Shown here: piece after piece, positions 36,433 to 44,473 of the stretch | How the letters are laid out: every line of letters begins with the position of its first letter | How positions within the stretch are numbered: position 1 is the stretch's first letter | Assembly (NCBI GenBank): GCA_964638635.1 | Contig: CAZXAQ010000022.1 | Coordinates: 1 to 51,689 of the forward strand | Direction of reading: 5' to 3' | Source of the DNA: SZUA-430 sp964638635 | GTDB lineage: Bacteria > Pseudomonadota > Alphaproteobacteria > Micropepsales > Micropepsaceae | DNA: 51,689 nucleotides | Made by a program: the position numbers and the translations under genes | The notes under the pieces: model-generated | What the model was told of the DNA's origin: nothing | The model's input: only the letters and a program-made list of their open reading frames with translations | The model's database searches: none

Positions 36433-37430
36433 AGTTGACGTCCGCAACGGTTTGCCTCTCTAGCCTTCTGCTCGCCGCATGTGCCGCCACGGGAGCACAA
36501 CCGCCGCCGATCACGTATGATCGCGAGGAGCTCAAGCCGGCGGTGCCCTCGCCCGAGCCGGCAAAGCCAGTCGAGATCGTGACACTGCCCGAGCCCTTGC
36601 CGCTGCCGGGACAGCTGCAGCAACTCCCAAAGAAAAAGGCGGCTTTGAGGCGCGTCCCGCCGCAAGCGCGCGTCGATGCGGCAAATCGTGCCGCGGCGCA
36701 GGAGCCGACGCACGACGGTTACCTCAATGCGGTTCAGATTTATCCGTTCACGGCAGGCGCTCTCTATCGGCTTTACGCCACGCCCGAGAAAGTGAGCGAC
36801 ATCGCGCTCGAACCCGGCGAGAAACTTACGGCCGTTTCGGCAGGCGACACGGTGCGATGGATCGTCGGCGACACGACAAGTGGCGCTGGGGCGACAGCCC
36901 AAACCCATATTCTCGTAAAGCCGACAGCGCCCGAGCTAAATACGAACCTCGTGATCACCACCGACCGGCGCGTCTATCATTTGGAGCTTGAAAGCACCGA
37001 GCGGAGTTATATGGCGGCGGTGTCGTGGCGTTATCCCGAAGATCAGCTCGTAGCGCTGCGGGGGCGCAATGCGGAAGCACAAGATACAGCCACCCAAGTC
37101 GTTGACGCGGGCGTGACGCTAGAGCAATTGCGCTTTCGCTATGAGATTTCCGGGGACAGCCCGGCCTGGCGTCCACTGCGCGCTTTCGACGACACCCACA
37201 AGGTCTATATCGAGTTTCCGGCGCGGATCGATCAAGGCGAGGCGCCGCCGCTGTTCGTTGTGGGCGTCAACGGCGATGCGGAGTTGGTGAACTACCGGGT
37301 GCGCGGCCGGTATTACGTCGTCGATCGATTGTTCGCCGCTGCAGAGCTTCGGCTCGGCGCCGAGCCGCAGCAGATTGTCCGCATCAGCCGGAGCGACGGC
37401 GCCGGCGGCCGGGGAGGGCGCGACCGGTGA
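36429..37430 (+). CDS. trbG: TrbG, outer-membrane channel lipoprotein (VirB9 family)
   Basis: A 333-aa lipoprotein: the signal peptide ends in the lipobox LLAAC with Cys18. After a Pro-rich linker (about 30-75) comes the VirB9/CagX domain, with AVQIYPFTAGALYRLYA, KLTAVSAGDTVRW, LNTNLVITTDRRVYHLEL and the end RVRGRYYVVDRLF. It forms the outer-membrane ring with TrbI. It overlaps trbI by four bases (GTGA). Confidence 0.95.
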   Translation: MKLTSATVCLSSLLLAACAATGAQPPPITYDREELKPAVPSPEPAKPVEIVTLPEPLPLPGQLQQLPKKKAALRRVPPQARVDAANRAAAQEPTHDGYLNAVQIYPFTAGALYRLYATPEKVSDIALEPGEKLTAVSAGDTVRWIVGDTTSGAGATAQTHILVKPTAPELNTNLVITTDRRVYHLELESTERSYMAAVSWRYPEDQLVALRGRNAEAQDTATQVVDAGVTLEQLRFRYEISGDSPAWRPLRAFDDTHKVYIEFPARIDQGEAPPLFVVGVNGDAELVNYRVRGRYYVVDRLFAAAELRLGAEPQQIVRISRSDGAGGRGGRDR

Positions 37431-38662
37431 GCGGCGACAGCCAGCCTGCGCCAGCGCCGAAGGCGGAAGCCGAGCCGCTGACGCTGCGCGCGCGGCCACG
37501 GCCCGTAACGCGGTTCAATCGCAAAGTGCTGATTGGGATCGCCGCGCTCGTTTGCGTCGTTGTGTTCGCGGCGACTCTGATTGCCTTGGAGCCGGTGAGG
37601 TTTGGACGCCAAGGACCGGGCGAGGAACTCATCAACACGGAGCGCAAGGCGAAGGCCGAGGGCCTCGATGCGCTGCCGCGAAGCTACAGCGACATCAAAC
37701 CGCCGGAACTTGGGGCGCCCCTGCAAGGCGATATCGGTCCGCCCGTGGTCAGGATGGAGCGCGAACTCGGGGTGGACCAAGGCGCGAGCTTCCAGCCTGA
37801 CGCGGAGGCAGACGCCGAACGCGCCGAGCGCCTGCGTCTTGCCCGCCAAGCACAGCAAGCGCGCGAGGCAACGGTGTTTTTCCAGATTGCCGCGCGGCGT
37901 GAGCCTGCGGTGGCTGCGGCATCAGTTGCGAGCACACCCGGGGCGCCCGACACATCGGCATTCTCGGGTCCAGCTCCCGCAGCCGGCGGCGATCAAATTG
38001 GCGGAACCTCCGGACAAGGGCGCAAGAGTGCATTCTTGAATGCCAGGTCGAGTGGCGACGTCTTCAATCCGCACCGGCTCGAACTTCCGGTTTCGCCGGA
38101 CCAAGTGCTCGCCGGCACCGTGATCGCTGCAAGCCTCGTGACCGGCATCAACTCGGACTTGCCCGGGTTCGTGATCGCACAGGTGACCGAAAACGTTTTC
38201 GACACCGTCACAGGGCGCAGGCTCCTCATTCCGCAAGGCACGAAACTGATCGGCAAGTACGACAGTGTGGTCTCCTATGGGCAACGCCGCGCGCTTGTCG
38301 TTTGGAACCGGATGATCTTGCCCGACGGCTCTTCGATCGTCGTCGACAATCTGCCGGCGACCGATGCGGCCGGATATGCCGGGCTTGAGGATGAGGTCGA
38401 GTTTCATACGTGGCAGTTGATCAAGGGTGCGGCGCTCTCGACGCTGCTCGGTGTCGGATCGGAAGTCGGCGCGAGCAATAGGGGTGGCAGTATCGACGCG
38501 TTGAGCGCGGCCCGTGAATCGGTTCAACAGAACGCAGCGCGTATAGGGCAACAATTGACCGAACGAAATCTCGACGTGCAACCGACGCTCACCATTCGTG
38601 CGGGCTTTCCGCTCCGAGTAATCGTGCACAAGGATCTGATCCTGCGCGAGTACAAGCGATGA
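37427..38662 (+). CDS. trbI: TrbI, channel core protein (VirB10 family)
   Basis: A 411-aa protein starting at a GTG that overlaps the trbG stop. A cytoplasmic Pro-rich N terminus is followed by one membrane segment (about 34-55), a periplasmic coiled-coil/linker, and a VirB10 domain from about 215 (VLAGTVIAASLVTGINSDLPG, VTGRRLLIPQGTKLIGKYDS, FPLRVIVHKDLILREY). VirB10 spans both membranes and gates the channel. It overlaps the DUF2274 gene by four bases. Confidence 0.96.
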   Translation: MSGDSQPAPAPKAEAEPLTLRARPRPVTRFNRKVLIGIAALVCVVVFAATLIALEPVRFGRQGPGEELINTERKAKAEGLDALPRSYSDIKPPELGAPLQGDIGPPVVRMERELGVDQGASFQPDAEADAERAERLRLARQAQQAREATVFFQIAARREPAVAAASVASTPGAPDTSAFSGPAPAAGGDQIGGTSGQGRKSAFLNARSSGDVFNPHRLELPVSPDQVLAGTVIAASLVTGINSDLPGFVIAQVTENVFDTVTGRRLLIPQGTKLIGKYDSVVSYGQRRALVVWNRMILPDGSSIVVDNLPATDAAGYAGLEDEVEFHTWQLIKGAALSTLLGVGSEVGASNRGGSIDALSAARESVQQNAARIGQQLTERNLDVQPTLTIRAGFPLRVIVHKDLILREYKR

Positions 38663-38910
38663 AGCAGGAACGCACTCCGTTTTTGAAGCTCCCCAAGCTG
38701 CCGGAACGCACACCGGTGAAGTTGACGATTGCGCTTGATCCGGCAACGCACGCGATGCTCCAGGCGTACACGGCGCTCTATCGCGAAGCGTATGGCACAG
38801 AGGAGCCGCTGAGCGAGCTCATCCCTTACATGCTCAAGAGTTTTTTGGAGAGCGATCGAAGCTTTGTTCGCGCAAATCAGGCGCGAGCACGCCCGCCCGA
38901 GGGCGCGTAA
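38659..38910 (+). CDS. DUF2274 protein of the transfer operon
   Basis: An 83-aa protein with the DUF2274 pattern: LKLPKLPERTPVKLTIALD, then LQAYTALYREAYG and ELIPYMLKSFLESDR. Members sit directly after trbI in many alpha- and gammaproteobacterial conjugative elements. A ribbon-helix-helix-like fold is plausible from KLTIALDPATHAML but not proven. Function unknown. Confidence 0.9.
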   Translation: MKQERTPFLKLPKLPERTPVKLTIALDPATHAMLQAYTALYREAYGTEEPLSELIPYMLKSFLESDRSFVRANQARARPPEGA

Positions 38911-38927
38911 CACGGAAGGAGAGAGAC

Positions 38928-39296
38928 ATGGCTGTTATCGGAACGTTCGTGCCGACCAAAGAGGGTGGTTGGGTTGGAACCATCCGTACGCTGCTTATCG
39001 ACGTGAAAGTCCGGTTTGTGCCGAACGACAACCAGGCGAATGAGGCGGCGCCGGCGTTTCGCGTGTTTGCCGGTGATTGCGAAGTCGGGGCGGCGTGGCG
39101 GAAGCGGAGTGTGGGTGACGAACCGCGCGCGTATCTGAGTGTTCGATTGCCGGACCCCTCGATGTTAGCCCCAATTTCAGCAGCGTTACTCACCCTCGAC
39201 GGTCGCGAAGAATCACAACTGGTGTGGCATGAGAAACGGGCGCGAGAAAGGTGGCGTGTTGACCAGCAACAACGGGAGGAAGCGAATGCTAGGTGA
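38928..39296 (+). CDS. DUF736 protein
   Basis: A 122-aa protein with the DUF736 pattern: a start MAVIGTFVPTKEGGWVGTIRTL, central FRVFAGDCEVGAAWRKRS and YLSVRLPDPSM. Members are common in conjugative elements of alphaproteobacteria, with unknown function. The C-terminal tail is Arg/Gln/Glu-rich. It has a good AAGGAGAG upstream. It is the last gene of the transfer operon; the 146 bases after it show no gene or clear terminator. Confidence 0.9.
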   Translation: MAVIGTFVPTKEGGWVGTIRTLLIDVKVRFVPNDNQANEAAPAFRVFAGDCEVGAAWRKRSVGDEPRAYLSVRLPDPSMLAPISAALLTLDGREESQLVWHEKRARERWRVDQQQREEANAR

Positions 39297-39442
39297 TTCT
39301 CTCTAGGGCGGCAGGCAAGCTGAGGTGGCGTCAACGGGGTCCATCGTTGATTGGTGAGATTCGTAAAACTCTGTTCGTTAGACCGATACGCGTCATGCCA
39401 CTTGCGGTAATCAGAAAGGACCTACAAACGAGATGATTCGAA

Positions 39443-40564
39443 ATGTCCGTAGCCGTGACGCGGCGTTCTCAGTTAGGCCGGTCTGAATCTGCGCGCGTGA
39501 CGGCGATGAAAGCCGGGAGGCGGCGCGCGGAAATCACAGCTCCAGCCTTACATTTTTTGCGCCGAATGTCGCCCGAACCGACGCTCGTCTTTGACACCTA
39601 CTGGAAATTTGCAGCGGAGCGGCAGGCGACATTCCACAGGCGCATCGCAGGAGAAGAGCCCCCTTGGACCAGGGATCCTGTCCTGCGTGCGAACAAGTTT
39701 ACCAACGTCTATCGCGCCTCGGATCGCGTCAGCCAGTTCCTAATTAGACAAGTCGTCTACGGAACGGGGGAACGATCATTTCGGTCAACGGCGTTTCGTA
39801 CATTGCTGTTCAAGGTGTTCAACAAAATTTCGACATGGGAGTTGTTGGAGGCGCGTCTCGGCGAGATCTCCGACGGGACGTTTGACAAAAAGGATTTCGA
39901 CCGAGCTCTATCATCCGCATTGGCTGCTGGCACGTCCATCTATTCGAACGCCTACATCATGCCGAGCGGTGCCGCTCACATGAGGCGGCCTCGCAAACAT
40001 CAGATGCATCTCGAGCTGCTATCGAGCATCCTTCGTGCACGCACGATAGACCGGCTGTGTTCCGCACGTAGTATGAAGGACGCGTACGAACAACTGCTCG
40101 CGCTGCCCTCTATCGGACCGTTCCTAGCGTACCAGTTCGTCATCGATTTGAACTACGGTCCGCATTTCAAATTCTCCGAAATGGATTTTGTGGTTCCTGG
40201 TCCCGGTGCCCGGGACGGTCTTCGAAAGTGCTTTTCCAGCCTAGGGGACTATGACGAAGCAGATACAATTCGATGGGTCACTGAGCGCCAACACGAGGAA
40301 TTTGCGCGTTGCGGTGTCAAATTTCAGTCGTTGTGGGGTCGTCCTCTGCAATTGATCGATTGTCAGAATCTCTTCTGTGAGGTCGACAAGTATGCGAGAG
40401 TTGTTCATCCGGAGTTTGTCGGAATTAGCGGAAGAACGCGGATCAAACAGCGATTCTCCCCGCAAGGCCCGCTGCCAACCCCGTGGTTTCCGCCGAAATG
40501 GGGCCTGAACGATCGGATCGAGACGGTGCTCACGCCGCGCCGGGTCCTTCGCGCGAGTAAGTAA
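39443..40564 (+). CDS. 5-hmdU DNA kinase helical-domain family protein (predicted DNA-base hypermodification)
   Basis: A 373-aa protein. Landmarks are PEPTLVFDTYWKFAAERQ (45-62), KFTNVYRASDRVSQ (85-98), LPSIGPFLAYQFVIDLN (221-237) and VPGPGARDG (251-259). This pattern is what I know as the helical domain found with phage 5-hydroxymethyl-deoxyuridine DNA kinases (Pfam HMUDK_hel), related to the predicted thymidine pyrophosphorylase-like proteins of base hypermodification. The helix-hairpin-helix-like LPSIGPF segment suggests DNA contact. No P-loop is present, so it is not a kinase by itself. The start at 39443 has a weak ribosome-binding site; an ATG at 39506 is possible. Its 3' end overlaps the convergent MazG-like gene by 35 bases. 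Confidence 0.75.
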   Translation: MSVAVTRRSQLGRSESARVTAMKAGRRRAEITAPALHFLRRMSPEPTLVFDTYWKFAAERQATFHRRIAGEEPPWTRDPVLRANKFTNVYRASDRVSQFLIRQVVYGTGERSFRSTAFRTLLFKVFNKISTWELLEARLGEISDGTFDKKDFDRALSSALAAGTSIYSNAYIMPSGAAHMRRPRKHQMHLELLSSILRARTIDRLCSARSMKDAYEQLLALPSIGPFLAYQFVIDLNYGPHFKFSEMDFVVPGPGARDGLRKCFSSLGDYDEADTIRWVTERQHEEFARCGVKFQSLWGRPLQLIDCQNLFCEVDKYARVVHPEFVGISGRTRIKQRFSPQGPLPTPWFPPKWGLNDRIETVLTPRRVLRASK

Positions 40565-41630
40565 GGCTTCGCGTTTCGGCGTCCAATGTCAGCCAGCCAC
40601 CGCGATTGTGTCTTAGGGACCTAAAAGCGCCAAAGCCGACAATGATCGCGTGTTGCCATTCATTCAAAGCGCAGACTTCAACTTCGAGCCCGCGAACCAT
40701 GCGATGAATGAGTTTCAGGATACCGTGATCAAGTCGCTGCAAGCCACTGAGCATCGAGTGACCACGGGCATAGTTGAACACGGTTTGCGCGATTGCTTCT
40801 TCGACAATGGCCGCCCGCGCCCCATCCTCGACTTCGTCGATCTTGGACACGCTCTTGCGCTTGCAACGGAATGTCGCGCGAACGACCGGCGACCAGCCAA
40901 GAACCGCGGCGTAAGCAAGGTGGAACACATCATGAAAGCGGTAGCCGTCGTCAGTACTTGAATTGTCGGTCAGGCGATCTCCGATATTCAGATCATGAAC
41001 GCGCAAAATGACCTCGAGCCGATTCTCTCCACGGGCGCGCTCGAGAAACTGAACATGTAGCTTTCGTGGCAGCTGCTCGTAACCGGGTTGCTTCTTGTCG
41101 AACCACCGCGCTGGCCCTTCCGGCGTTCCAAACATGCCGTGCACTTTGTCCAGGTTAGTTTCGAGCACCTTGTTGAGGTCGAGCTTCTGCTGGCGAATGG
41201 CGGCAATTGTGGCCGTTAGCGACATGCCCAGGCTAGCTGCGAGCTTCCGCTCCGCTGCAGTGGGTTGCCGGGGCAGCGCTTGGAATTGCTCGGCGAGGGA
41301 CGGAATGGCGCGCATCATGGCATAGATGTGGTCGAACGCGCTGACCCGCGCTGATTTTGTCGCCTTCGCCGAATTCACGAGATCCGAAATCTTCAAGTCG
41401 TAGTGCGAAGCGATTGCGGCGAGGTACCACAATATGTCTCCGAACTCTTCAACAAGATTCTGCTTTCCTTCCGTGTAGGCTGCACCATCTCTCAAGCTCT
41501 TCTTGAGCTCGGACACCAGTGAGCCGAGTTCGCCGATGCTTCCAAACGCCGGCACATGGCGTTTCGATGGTTCGTACCAATCGATCTGCGCGGTGGCAAA
41601 AGCCTTGGCCTGATACTCGTCGAGGGTCAC
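40530..41630 (-). CDS. MazG-like NTP pyrophosphohydrolase with extra C-terminal domain
   Basis: A 366-aa protein. The N-terminal 90 residues fit the all-alpha MazG-like fold (GELGSLVSELKK...LVEEFGDILWYLAAIASHY). The second metal-binding Glu of the usual GE-x-GE motif is Ser here, while the E-x-x-D motif is intact, so activity may be altered. A linker region leads to a C-terminal domain with DDGYRFHDVFHLAYAAVLGW (His233 and His237), and DEVEDGARAAIVEEAIA, which looks like a second metal-binding helical domain. Such an enzyme could hydrolyse a nucleotide triphosphate, e.g. dTTP or a modified one. The start is GTG at 41630, overlapping the previous stop (GTGA), with GGAG upstream. Confidence 0.72.
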   Translation of the reverse strand: MTLDEYQAKAFATAQIDWYEPSKRHVPAFGSIGELGSLVSELKKSLRDGAAYTEGKQNLVEEFGDILWYLAAIASHYDLKISDLVNSAKATKSARVSAFDHIYAMMRAIPSLAEQFQALPRQPTAAERKLAASLGMSLTATIAAIRQQKLDLNKVLETNLDKVHGMFGTPEGPARWFDKKQPGYEQLPRKLHVQFLERARGENRLEVILRVHDLNIGDRLTDNSSTDDGYRFHDVFHLAYAAVLGWSPVVRATFRCKRKSVSKIDEVEDGARAAIVEEAIAQTVFNYARGHSMLSGLQRLDHGILKLIHRMVRGLEVEVCALNEWQHAIIVGFGAFRSLRHNRGGWLTLDAETRSLTYSREGPGAA

Positions 41631-42448
41631 GCTGCGACTCCGGCTTGTTTGCAATCATCGCCGCCGAGCGCGATGCACTCATCAACGAGTTTGGACATTT
41701 GCGCGCGATCCCACGGCGCTTTGTCGAGTTGCCGATCTTCCAAGATTGCCATTGTCGCGTGGCAAACGAGTGGACCAACGGCTATGCCGACCTCCCTGGC
41801 GATGCAGGCTTGTAGGCGCGCAAGGCCGAGGAGGTTTCCCAGGGCCTTTTGTCCGAAGTACTGGTAGCGGTAGAGCGCGGTCAAATAAAGTTCGCGGTTC
41901 GAACCGAGTTTAAGACTGATGTGGCTCAAGCACTGGCCTCCGCGTACTTTGCTGTGGTCATCTTCGGCGGAGTAGAGCTTCAGTTCGAGCGCCTCAAGGC
42001 CGGCGTCCAGCTCGTAAGCGGCTCGTTTCGGCGCCTTGGTGGCCAGCTGCGCTTTGAGCTTTTGGATCGCGAGTTCTAGCGGATTAAGAATCGCTCCGTC
42101 GGCACATCGACGTGCCGTTAGGCGGAGTGCGTAGGTGCCCCACCTGTTTTGCGGTGCGGTCCGGATAACTGGATAGACGGTCTCCGGATACTTGTAGACG
42201 GCTTGGAGCCCGCCGGTCCTGTATTCGACCGCTGGAAAGATCGTCTCCGCGACGGTGTGCAATGGTTGGGCGCCGTGCTCTCGCAAGAAGGAATCCACGC
42301 GTGCTTCGATAGCACGCGACGCCGCCGTCGCGAGATCAGGGCGCTCGACCTCCAACACGAGATTGTAGACGCGCTCGTGTTTCTTGCGGAGGACGATTGC
42401 GGCCGCAAGCCAAGCGCTAGCGCGAGTAGTCTTGGAAAATGCGATCAT
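41627..42448 (-). CDS. Thymidylate-synthase-like protein
   Basis: A 273-aa protein with a thymidylate-synthase-type layout: an N-terminal TVAETIFP segment, NRWGTYALRLTARR, then GGQCLSHISLKLG holding the candidate catalytic Cys173, and LYRYQYFGQKALGNLLGLARLQACIA with Asn205 in the place of the substrate-binding Asn, ending GPLVCHATMAILE. The rest is very unlike housekeeping ThyA. Relatives of ThyA in phages make 5-hydroxymethyl-dUMP, so a modified pyrimidine product is plausible. The ATG at 42448 is chosen because of GAGAGGA upstream; an earlier frame start would overlap the protease gene. Inference of function is moderate. Confidence 0.62.
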   Translation of the reverse strand: MIAFSKTTRASAWLAAAIVLRKKHERVYNLVLEVERPDLATAASRAIEARVDSFLREHGAQPLHTVAETIFPAVEYRTGGLQAVYKYPETVYPVIRTAPQNRWGTYALRLTARRCADGAILNPLELAIQKLKAQLATKAPKRAAYELDAGLEALELKLYSAEDDHSKVRGGQCLSHISLKLGSNRELYLTALYRYQYFGQKALGNLLGLARLQACIAREVGIAVGPLVCHATMAILEDRQLDKAPWDRAQMSKLVDECIALGGDDCKQAGVAA

Positions 42449-42458
42449 GTCGGTCCTC

Positions 42459-43118
42459 TCAAGGTCCTTGCTTTGCGATGACGGCATACCCGATCAATTT
42501 GTCGGCGAGATATTGGAGTGGCAGCCACGCATGCCCTTGATCGGCCCACTTCACGCCCCAGCTATTACGGATCAAAAGGTGTTCCACTCCGGACAGGAGG
42601 CCACAGCCGATTCCGAGAACGGCATGACCACCGAAACCTGAGCCGGTTGCTGGAATCACGAATGGCGATGCGATTAAGCCGACAAAATCCGTCGTGAGCT
42701 GAAGGCCAACAATGACCGGATTGCCTAGTTTGATCAATTTCGAGATCGCAGACGCGTCGGCCGAACCCACGCGCAGATCGCCGTGCCAAAGTTTTGTAAC
42801 TTTCGGCGGCGTCCAGGGGCTTGGCTGTGTCAACTGGTAAGGCCATTCGGCCTCCACGGGCTGGCCATGCGCTATCAGCGCCTGCCGTGCCGTAGCCAAG
42901 GTGATCCCATGATCAGGGTTCTTGTCCGGCATCGCCTGAACGGCATGATAGAACAAGAACTCCGCTGATAGCGCACCACTCGCCTGGGCATGCTCATGGC
43001 AGTCGCTTGCGGCGCACGCGAGGCACGTGCCTCTCGATTTCTGGTCTCGAACCGACGGCCACTGGTCACGCAAATCGACATCCGGCTTCACGGCCGGTGT
43101 TCGTCCTTCTTTCGTCAT
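42459..43118 (-). CDS. Papain-like cysteine protease (C1 family)
   Basis: A 219-aa protein. The catalytic set is complete: Gln26 in VRDQ, Cys32 in RGTCLACAAS, His165 in GGHAVLGIG and Asn185 in RNSWGVKW. There is no signal peptide or prodomain, so it should be a cytoplasmic protease made active or restrained by something else. Directly upstream, with a 4-bp overlap (ATGA), is the ImmA-family gene whose C-terminal domain looks like an inhibitor of this very protease class. The downstream thymidylate-synthase-like gene follows after 10 bases. Confidence 0.85.
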   Translation of the reverse strand: MTKEGRTPAVKPDVDLRDQWPSVRDQKSRGTCLACAASDCHEHAQASGALSAEFLFYHAVQAMPDKNPDHGITLATARQALIAHGQPVEAEWPYQLTQPSPWTPPKVTKLWHGDLRVGSADASAISKLIKLGNPVIVGLQLTTDFVGLIASPFVIPATGSGFGGHAVLGIGCGLLSGVEHLLIRNSWGVKWADQGHAWLPLQYLADKLIGYAVIAKQGP

Positions 43119-44110
43119 GCGGCCAATACACGCCGTGACCGGGGTAAGCCTTCTGGCTCCTTACCGACAAGAGACAGATCCAGCTGAAAGGTGTTCAGTG
43201 TTGGCTCACTCTCGTCCCAAGCGCGTTTTTCCTCCAACCGCAGCACGGCGCGGCCCGAACCCTGCAGTACAAACCGTCTCTCGACCGGTGAGCCTATAGC
43301 GTCCGACTCGTGTGTCTTTCGTTCGTCCTTTTCGACCGATAAACCCGCGCGTTTCGCACCCTCTTCATCCCAGGTGTATCCGCCGGAGACATGCTCTGCC
43401 AGCGACAACACGAGCAGGTCATCCGGATTGCCGAGAAGGCTGGCGCCTTGATCACTTTCAGAGATCAGCCAAACATCTCGATGCCAGTTGTCAGGTGACA
43501 GGTCCGGCGCTGCCCGTTGTTTCGAGGCCTTGGGCTGGGACTTCACAAGGCGGTTGACGACACTCCTGTCGACAAAGTTGTGCGAGAAGAGGGCCCAACT
43601 CGTGGCGGTGAAGCTCGCGCCCAGGCGCAGAGACAGTTGATAGACGATGTCGGGCTGCGCGATGTCGAGCTTGCCCCATTTGTGACGCCTCAAATGTGCA
43701 GCGATGAGCCACTTCGGCAGCAGAAACTCGGAGGCGAACGAGTCGGCCTCCACCTCGATAAGGCTATGGCCGGCGTTCTCGCCGCGGCCTACGAATCCGA
43801 CGTCCTTGTCTAGGCTTATTGCCTTGTGCTGCAGCACATGGTGCCCAAGCTCGTGCGCCATCGTGAATCTCTGAACGTGTAAGTCGCGCTGCGTCGTAAT
43901 CAGCATTCCTGACAACGCTTTCGTTGGAACGTAGGCGCCCAGAAGTCCTCGAAGGGGACGGAAGAGTGCAAACAACCCCAGAGAATGTACGGCGGACAAG
44001 ACGTCGATTGGCGCCCCGCCATCCGATAGCTTGTCGCGGATGCCTAGCTGCGCATGAAGCTCCGACGCGCGAAGCACACCAGACAGGATTGCGTCACGGC
44101 GTGTTGTCAT
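43115..44110 (-). CDS. ImmA/IrrE metalloprotease with chagasin-like (I42) C-terminal domain
   Basis: A 331-aa protein. The N-terminal zinc-protease domain has MAHELGHHVLQH (His86, Glu87, His90) and the third ligand in EVEADSFASEFLLP (Glu121), as in ImmA/IrrE proteins that cleave XRE-type repressors. The C-terminal 110 residues show the three loops of chagasin-type cysteine-protease inhibitors: SGGYTW (242-247) for the NPTTGYxW loop, GSGRA (284-288) for GxGG, and KRAWDE (295-300) for RPW. If right, one chain holds both a metalloprotease and an inhibitor of the papain-like protease encoded next to it. It overlaps the XRE gene and the C1 protease gene by four bases each. The I42 call needs a profile search. 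Confidence 0.78.
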   Translation of the reverse strand: MTTRRDAILSGVLRASELHAQLGIRDKLSDGGAPIDVLSAVHSLGLFALFRPLRGLLGAYVPTKALSGMLITTQRDLHVQRFTMAHELGHHVLQHKAISLDKDVGFVGRGENAGHSLIEVEADSFASEFLLPKWLIAAHLRRHKWGKLDIAQPDIVYQLSLRLGASFTATSWALFSHNFVDRSVVNRLVKSQPKASKQRAAPDLSPDNWHRDVWLISESDQGASLLGNPDDLLVLSLAEHVSGGYTWDEEGAKRAGLSVEKDERKTHESDAIGSPVERRFVLQGSGRAVLRLEEKRAWDESEPTLNTFQLDLSLVGKEPEGLPRSRRVLAA

Positions 44111-44445
44111 TTGCGCGGGCTCGACTGCGATCGCTGGAGCAGGAATTCAGTAAACCTCAACAGCTCGTCACGATCTTGCTCGGAAAGTTGGGCGACCTGT
44201 TTGGCAAGCATAGCCACATCGGCTGTGAGAGGCGTTTCCTCTCCGGTGAAATGCCCGACAGGTCGTTGATACAATCCGGCCAGCGCCTTCAGCTCTACCG
44301 AGTCGACGCCGCGTTGCCCGCTTTCGATCAGCGACATTGCCGATCGTGGTATCTTGAGAGCATCGGCTACTTCTTGTTGCGATAGACCAAGATATTCCCG
44401 CGCTTCCTTTAATCGCGTTGCCATAATTGTCCGCTCTTTCATCAT
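44107..44445 (-). CDS. XRE-family transcriptional regulator
   Basis: A 112-aa repressor-type protein with an N-terminal helix-turn-helix (RLKEAREYLGLSQQEVADAL, KIPRSAMSLIESGQRG). The rest is a helical tail (LTADVAMLAKQVAQLSEQDRDELLRFTEFLL) that may carry dimerisation and the ImmA cleavage site. XRE-ImmA pairs, as here with a 4-bp overlap, act as repressor and inducible protease. The ATG at 44445 has AAAGGAG at good distance; another ATG three codons later is possible. A likely operator is the inverted repeat at 44822-44859. Confidence 0.88.
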   Translation of the reverse strand: MMKERTIMATRLKEAREYLGLSQQEVADALKIPRSAMSLIESGQRGVDSVELKALAGLYQRPVGHFTGEETPLTADVAMLAKQVAQLSEQDRDELLRFTEFLLQRSQSSPRK

Positions 44446-44473
44446 GCCCATCTCCTTTGCTGCAATTCCAATT

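Noticed and set aside
39443..40564. Treating the hypermodification-family protein as an active DNA kinase
   Set aside because: No P-loop (G-x4-GK-S/T) is present anywhere in the protein; only the helical domain is there.
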